Origin: Cristatella mucedo
Taxonomy: Eukaryota; Bryozoa; Phylactolaemata; Cristatellidae
Assembly (NCBI GenBank): GCA_009760855.2
Contig: WPIO01000023.1
Location: 1,243,501-1,303,500, forward strand
Direction of reading: 5' to 3'
DNA length: 60,000 bases
The first letter of the stretch is position 1; each line of letters begins with the position of its first letter. The position numbers were made by a program, and so were the translations under genes. Positions 55,242 through 60,000 of this stretch are shown in pieces. A model generated the notes under the pieces. The model had not been told where the DNA came from and made no database searches. It saw nothing but the letters and a program-made list of their open reading frames with translations.

Positions 55242-56327
55242 GAAAAATCAAGAAACGAGGCTTGCTAAGAGGGCTGCCTCTCACTGCTGTAGCTGCTGCA
55301 TTGCAAAAGCAATTGCCACAAGCTCCTCACGAGGTGTTCTTAGCAGAAGCTGTGGCTGCAGGGTAGCAGTGAGCAGTGGGGGTGGGGGAGATGGATGGGT
55401 GCAGCTATAGATGTCATGTTGTTGATGGCAGTGGGTGGAGAAACATGAGCTCCAGGTCAAACACAGTCTTGCAGTCTCCTCGAGTTATGAGCGTCAGCTC
55501 CTGCCTCACGGCTGTCTGAAGGATTGAACTTCTGTCGGTTGGATTGCAGCTGGGCTGATTGAAGGATTGCATATGCTCGGTTGCCCAGTGAGGGTGGTGG
55601 GCGTGGCATGGGTGCTTTTACTACCCCTACTGGTCATGTCTGCAGCTCGAGCCCTGCTACATGCACGAGCAAGAAAAACAGGAAGCGAGGACGAGAGATT
55701 TCAGGCACTGGACATCTTATGTGTGCGAGCATCAATGACGACAAGTGTCCCCCCCCCTGCAGCCCCAAGGCATGAGGACAGCATGGCAGGCTTTGTATTT
55801 GCTCCATAACATTTATCTGAGGCTTTAACTTTGTCAAGCTCGGCAAGCTGCAAAGCAATCAAAACACAAATTCCGCCAATTGTAGGTATAAGAATAAAGG
55901 CAGAAGGCCTTGGCCCCCTCGGAGAGAGTCGATTGCTCAGATCAGAGGGCAGGCCACCTGATGCACCCCTTCGGACTAACTGTGATGGCAGAAGCTGGCA
56001 AGGTCAACACCGCTCTAGGGCTTTATCGTAGAAACTCCTTGCAGCCAGTTCACTGCCTTCGAGGAGCAAGGACCGATCAGCAACACAAATTGCAGTAGGC
56101 TGCTGACTCTACGGCCAAGATTCACACTGTGCGAGCTCTGAGCTGACAAGCAATTTAGGCAGGAAGCTCTAGTTTTGGAGGCCATGGATGCAGCTCCTAG
56201 GATTTGCACGAAGTACATATCCTATTATTTTGCTACTGTGGATGTACAGGCTGCGGTAGCACCAGCTGTCGGTTCATCCACGTATACCCTTCCAGAAAGA
56301 GAAGCTCTGCTTCAGTACGGCACACTT
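55242..56327. other. No gene seen
   Basis: Mixed sequence with GGGGTGGGGG and CCCCCCC patches. Open frames at 55.57-55.86 kb have no recognised feature. Confidence 0.35.
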
Positions 56328-58255
56328 TTGGTGTGGTCGGCGAGAAGTGGAGTAATGTGGCAACTGCGACGCTCACGACAGACAAGCCTAGCTGCCGAGT
56401 TTTGCACCAGCTGCAATCGCCTGATCGCACATGCTGGTAGGCCAGTAAGCAGTGAGTTGCAGAAGTCGAGACGAGATGTCACGAATGCATGGACCAACTT
56501 GGACGTGGTATCCTTATCTAAACAAGCCCAAATTTTAGCAATATTATGAAGCTGAAAATAGGCAGATTTGACTGTGGAGCTGATATGGTCGTCTAACGAG
56601 AGGTCGCTTTGCAATATGACACCTAGATTTCGAGCTGATTCAGCTGGAGATATGCTGGCAGAGCCAATTTTGAGCGTCAGCCTTTCCAATTTCTGAAACG
56701 CACTGGGTTTGCCCATAACTAGTAAGTTAGTTTTATCATCATTTAGTTTTAGAAAAGTTTGCTGCCATCCATGAGGGGATGTCATCAATACATGCAGCAA
56801 ATGAGTTGAGAGAATTTGAGGTGCTCGAAGGCTGGGAGAGATCAAAGCAAAGGTACAACTGAGTGTCATCTGCATAGAAGTGAAAGCCTAGATTGTGCTT
56901 GGCAATCACATCAGCAAGAGGCAGAGTATAAACCGTGAAAAGAACCGGACCTAGCATGTAGCCCTGAGGTACGCCATATTTCAGAGGTACCTCGGATGAT
57001 CTTTGTCCAAAAACGTCAATACTCTGGAGTCTCCCATTGAGATAGGGCCTGAACCACTGCAGAGCAGTGCCAGTGATGCCCAGGCGAGATGAGAGGCGCT
57101 CTAGAAAAACTTTGTGATCGATGGTGTCAAAAGCTGCCGAAAGATCAAGCAAAACAAGCAGAGACACTCTACCCATGTCTGCATTCCTAAGTAGGTTGTT
57201 GTATACCCTAAGCAATGCTGACTCTGTGGAGTGATTAGCTCTAAAGCCAGACTGGAACTTACTAGCAAGGTGTGAGGTTTCGATATATGAGTTCAGCTGG
57301 TCCGCCACGACCCGTTCCAGTGTCTTTGATAGGAATGGTAGAAGGGAGACTGGGCGGTAGTTGCTTAAGTTCTCTTGGTTTAGTGTTGCTTTCTTGAGAA
57401 GTGGCCTGACTACAGCTTTTTAGAAAGGTGCTGGGACATGACCTGAGGCTAATGACATATTAATGATGTTAGATTAGTTCGTATGCTCCCAAAGCCTGGA
57501 ACTCCCTCCCGACCTCCGTCAGAACATCCCCTGACCTGACCACATTTAAAAGGAACTTTAAAAACACCTATTTAGGACAGCATTTAGTGGGTCCCTGTGA
57601 TTCGTCCTTCACGTGCTTATGCGTGCTGACACTGTGCATGTTGCCACTAACCACATTTGCATCCCGACCCTGTGCATGTCACCCCTAACCATGTTTTTCA
57701 TTTTGTTTGTTTTTCAAGCATGATTTTACTTACCATTCAATTACATTTCCCTTTGCAGCAAATGTAAAGCACCTAGAAAGAGATTAAGTTCTCTGAGGGT
57801 GCTTTATCAAGTACATTATTATTATTATTACATTATTATGGCAGCAGCAGATCAATGCAACGTAGGAGCAGGATAGTGGGAATAGGGTCCAGAGGACTTG
57901 TCTTCTTCTTTGATTGAGATACAAACTTCAGGACTAGATCACTAGTGACCTGCTTAAATGCAGACATCGAGGTGCAGCCAGAAATCGGGGAACAGCATTC
58001 TAGTGGGGATGTTGTCATTGCAGGGATAGATTCCCTGATCTTGTCTATCTTCTGCACAAAGAATCGAGAGAATCGATCGGCTAGATCATCACAAGGATCG
58101 TCAGGCAAGGAGCTAATCTGGGAGCGGTTGAGGAGATGGTTTATCGTCGACATCAGCATTTTTGGATTGTGCATCTGTGATTCAACAATGTTTCTATAAA
58201 AGCTAGACTTGGCCTCTGCTAGGATCGATTGGTACGACCTACAGTAGTACAACTC
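56328..58255 (-). mobile_element. CR1/L2-type LINE, reverse transcriptase region, interrupted by a second LINE
   Basis: The minus strand carries the longest reverse transcriptase in the window. From the 5' side: the endonuclease-RT linker (DDLADRFSRFFVQKIDKIRE), SGFRANHSTESALLRVYN, LDLSAAFDTIDHKVF (motif A), KYGVPQGYMLGPVLF (motif B), FHFYADDTQLYLCFD (motif C, YADD) and the thumb (NDDKTNLLVMGKPSAFQKLE). It is broken by a frameshift near 56750 and by the insertion at 57475-57833. The endonuclease domain and the 3' tail are absent. The copy is not autonomous. Confidence 0.92.
57475..57833 (+). mobile_element. Nested LINE 3' end
   Basis: A plus-oriented 3' end (TTCGTATGCTCCCAAAGCCTGGAACTCCCTCC to (ATT)n) sits inside the minus-oriented LINE. 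The host sequence resumes at GGCAGCAGCAGATCAATGCAACG, as judged by the homologous copy near 21060-21100. Confidence 0.85.
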
Positions 58256-58284
58256 AAAAGGGCTCAGAAATGAGTAGATGTTTT

Positions 58285-59690
58285 AGATTTGGGGCTATAT
58301 TGCAACTCATTTTATTTGAAGAAGCCCCTAAACACGCAATCTCCTACCATTTTTTCGTTATACTGTCCTTGGTAACGATGATATAAGTCCATTATATTCT
58401 GGTGAAAGCACTTGCCTTGCTCCTTAAGGTAAGCTCCCATTTTTGCTTTGAGTTTTTCTAACGAAGAACAAGGATGTGGACTTTAAGGTTCATTCTGCAT
58501 CCCACTTCGGCATAGTTGTTTATGAGAGCCCAGACCAGCTGCTCACATGCATTTGCCTTGTGGTTGCCCAGAAAGCCGTGAACCACTGCAACAATACTGT
58601 CATGGGCTGCCTTTTTCATCCTGTCCGGATTGTTCACAAATTGTTCACATTTTATGAACTTTTTCATCTGTGGTACAACGAATTACCAGTTTTGCCTTTG
58701 CCTCTGACAACTGTAAAAAGACGTCATGGACTGGGCGATACTTTATTGCCCACTGCAAGCTGTGAAGACTCCCTGTCTCTATAAACGAGGCTGTTAAATC
58801 CGCTAACCACTTTGATGAGTCCTAAATTGATATGCAGTGGTGGCATCAGCACCTTGTGAGGGTCTATCAACAGTTCCCACTTGATGTTGTCTGTCCCTAT
58901 AGAGACCTTGAGCTTCTGTGGCCAGGTACCTTTTGCATAAGTGCATCTTGGTGTCCCGACTGTTTGAGAGACAAAGAAAACAAGAAAACCTCGATAAGAA
59001 ACCTTGGGTGCCCATTAGGAACTACACCATTTTGCAGTCTCCAACGACCTCCCAACCATAAAAGTAGCCATACTTCAGGGCAGTTAACATCATCCTGACC
59101 GTAAGTTTGAGGTACACTCTTTTGAGGTACGCAGAGCAAGCTAATGTGAGAGATGGCGGGTACGTGTTACCGTTATGAAGCTGCACGTCGTTGAGGCTCC
59201 TGGTTGAACAGTAAATGAATAGGCACCATTCACTCGGGTTGCAAGTGATTCCTATAGCCTTGAACTGTTGCAGAATTGTTGCAGAAGCATAGCCGAGCAT
59301 GCCGACTGAAGAAGTAGGGAAAAAGTTGGAGATGCTCTATCTGATCTGCTAATTTCAAACTTTCATCGAACAAGTTCCATTCCTTGAGCTTAGATATCAG
59401 AAGCTCAGCATTGGAATTAGTAAGACCAAGGTTACGATTAGATCTCTGGGGTTTTTCTAAATGAAAATATATGGCTTTCTCTCCTCAGCAACATCAGTGA
59501 AATTAGAATCTGGATCTGCAATATCTTTAATGTTGTCTGACTTGCTGCTCTTTCTTGAAGATTGCTGAACCCTCTCAGGAGGGGTGGGGACCGAGAGCTC
59601 AGGGCAATGTGGTACTAGGGCGATGGATGAAGGAATGCATGGATACATGATCGAACCTGATGTTTGCACCATGCCTAACAGCAAAACCGG
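58285..59690 (-). pseudogene. Decayed copy of a multi-copy invertebrate protein family
   Basis: Reading down the minus strand with several frameshifts and stops, blocks appear in family order. They are VAEERKPYIFI (59457), SNAELLISKLKEWNLFDESL (59380), LKYGYFYGWEVVGDCK (59030), GFLSRFSCFLCLSNSRDTK (58960), AVVHGFLGNHKANACEQLV and VGCRMNLKVHILVL (58460-58600), and LKEQGKCFHQNIMDLYHRYQ (58370-58440). I recall the same order (CFLCLWDSR, FLGNHK, GERFHQDI..RYQG) in a widespread multi-copy family of arthropod and cnidarian genomes, thought to ride on transposons. I know of no confirmed function. This copy is a pseudogene. Confidence 0.65.
58735..58805 (+). repeat. Possible SINE family B tail
   Basis: ACTTTATTGCCCACTGCAAGC then CCTGTCTCTATAAACGAGGCTGTTAAATCCGC resembles the family B tail. 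It is inserted in the decayed family copy. Confidence 0.45.
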
Positions 59691-59756
59691 AGCATTTTAA
59701 ATTTTCATTATACTGACCACAGAAGCAAAGTGTTTGCTTGAAAATAGCTATTTCAT

Positions 59757-59901
59757 ATAAAAAAATAATTCATTCATATAGCGCCCCAAGAGAGCTTAAT
59801 CTCTATTCAGGCGCTTCCCATATGCCTCGGGGCTCGAGCCCACGACCTCAGTCAGACCTTGGTCGGGGCGAGCACCTTAACCGCTAGACCAAACCAGCTT
59901 G
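59757..59901 (-). mobile_element. SINE family A copy, nearly complete
   Basis: It has the reverse tail AATAATTCATTCATATAGCGCCCCAAGAGAGCTTAATCTCTATTCAGGCGC. The reversed B box GGCTCGAGCCC and the head CACCTTAACCGCTAGACCAAACCAGC follow. It is almost identical to the copy at 13243. Confidence 0.87.
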
Positions 59902-60000
59902 TATTTATTTTAGGCATAAGAGAGTAGGGAAACCCACTATGTATCCAAGGACAAAGATTGAAATCTTGTTCCTAGTGTCATTAGGCAGAGCATCATTAGT

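Overview
The window is animal nuclear DNA, with no bacterial or organellar character. Genes are split by GT-AG introns, long stretches are non-coding, and there is abundant (CA)n, (CT)n and (AG)n microsatellite DNA, tRNA-derived SINEs and fragments of one CR1/L2-type LINE. The three recognisable genes (a secretory-type cyclophilin, a FERM-RING ubiquitin ligase and a phytochelatin synthase) together suggest an aquatic invertebrate. The species cannot be named from the sequence. Most long open frames are not genes: they are repeat read-through or antisense shadows of exons.

Layout. (1) 403-10511, minus strand: the last three exons of a cyclophilin B-like peptidyl-prolyl isomerase, two of them separated by a 9.46 kb intron. 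That intron holds a Tc1/mariner remnant, LINE tails, a GC-rich island near 6-7 kb and a perfect 14-bp hairpin. The signal-peptide exon was not found. (2) 10.5-33.3 kb: mostly repeats. It contains an inverted pair of SINEs (13.2-13.8 kb), a GC-rich island with weak exon candidates (15.6-17.1 kb), a rearranged LINE (20.2-21.5 kb) and a complete small LTR retrotransposon (22812-24655) with near-identical 274-bp LTRs, a 5-bp target duplication and a Gag-like ORF but no polymerase. (3) 33326-43589, plus strand: an eight-exon MYLIP/IDOL (Dnr1-type) E3 ligase. I rebuilt it exon by exon with consistent splice phases; the RING domain is in the last exon. (4) 43.6-51.2 kb: intergenic DNA with microsatellites and old LINE/SINE pieces. 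(5) 51245-54488, minus strand: a complete three-exon phytochelatin synthase with its Cys-His-Asp triad and a Cys-rich C-terminal domain. (6) 54.5-60 kb: LINE copies, one nested in another, and a decayed copy of a multi-copy invertebrate protein family. A second trace of that family lies at 19.45-19.65 kb.

The three genes are not an operon or an obvious pathway. They are independent housekeeping or stress genes: folding in the secretory path, ubiquitin-dependent receptor or signalling turnover, and heavy-metal chelation. The LINE tail and the tail of the commoner SINE share sequence, which points to a LINE-SINE partnership. Exon boundaries were read by eye from splice consensus, reading phase and family knowledge; no alignment was run.
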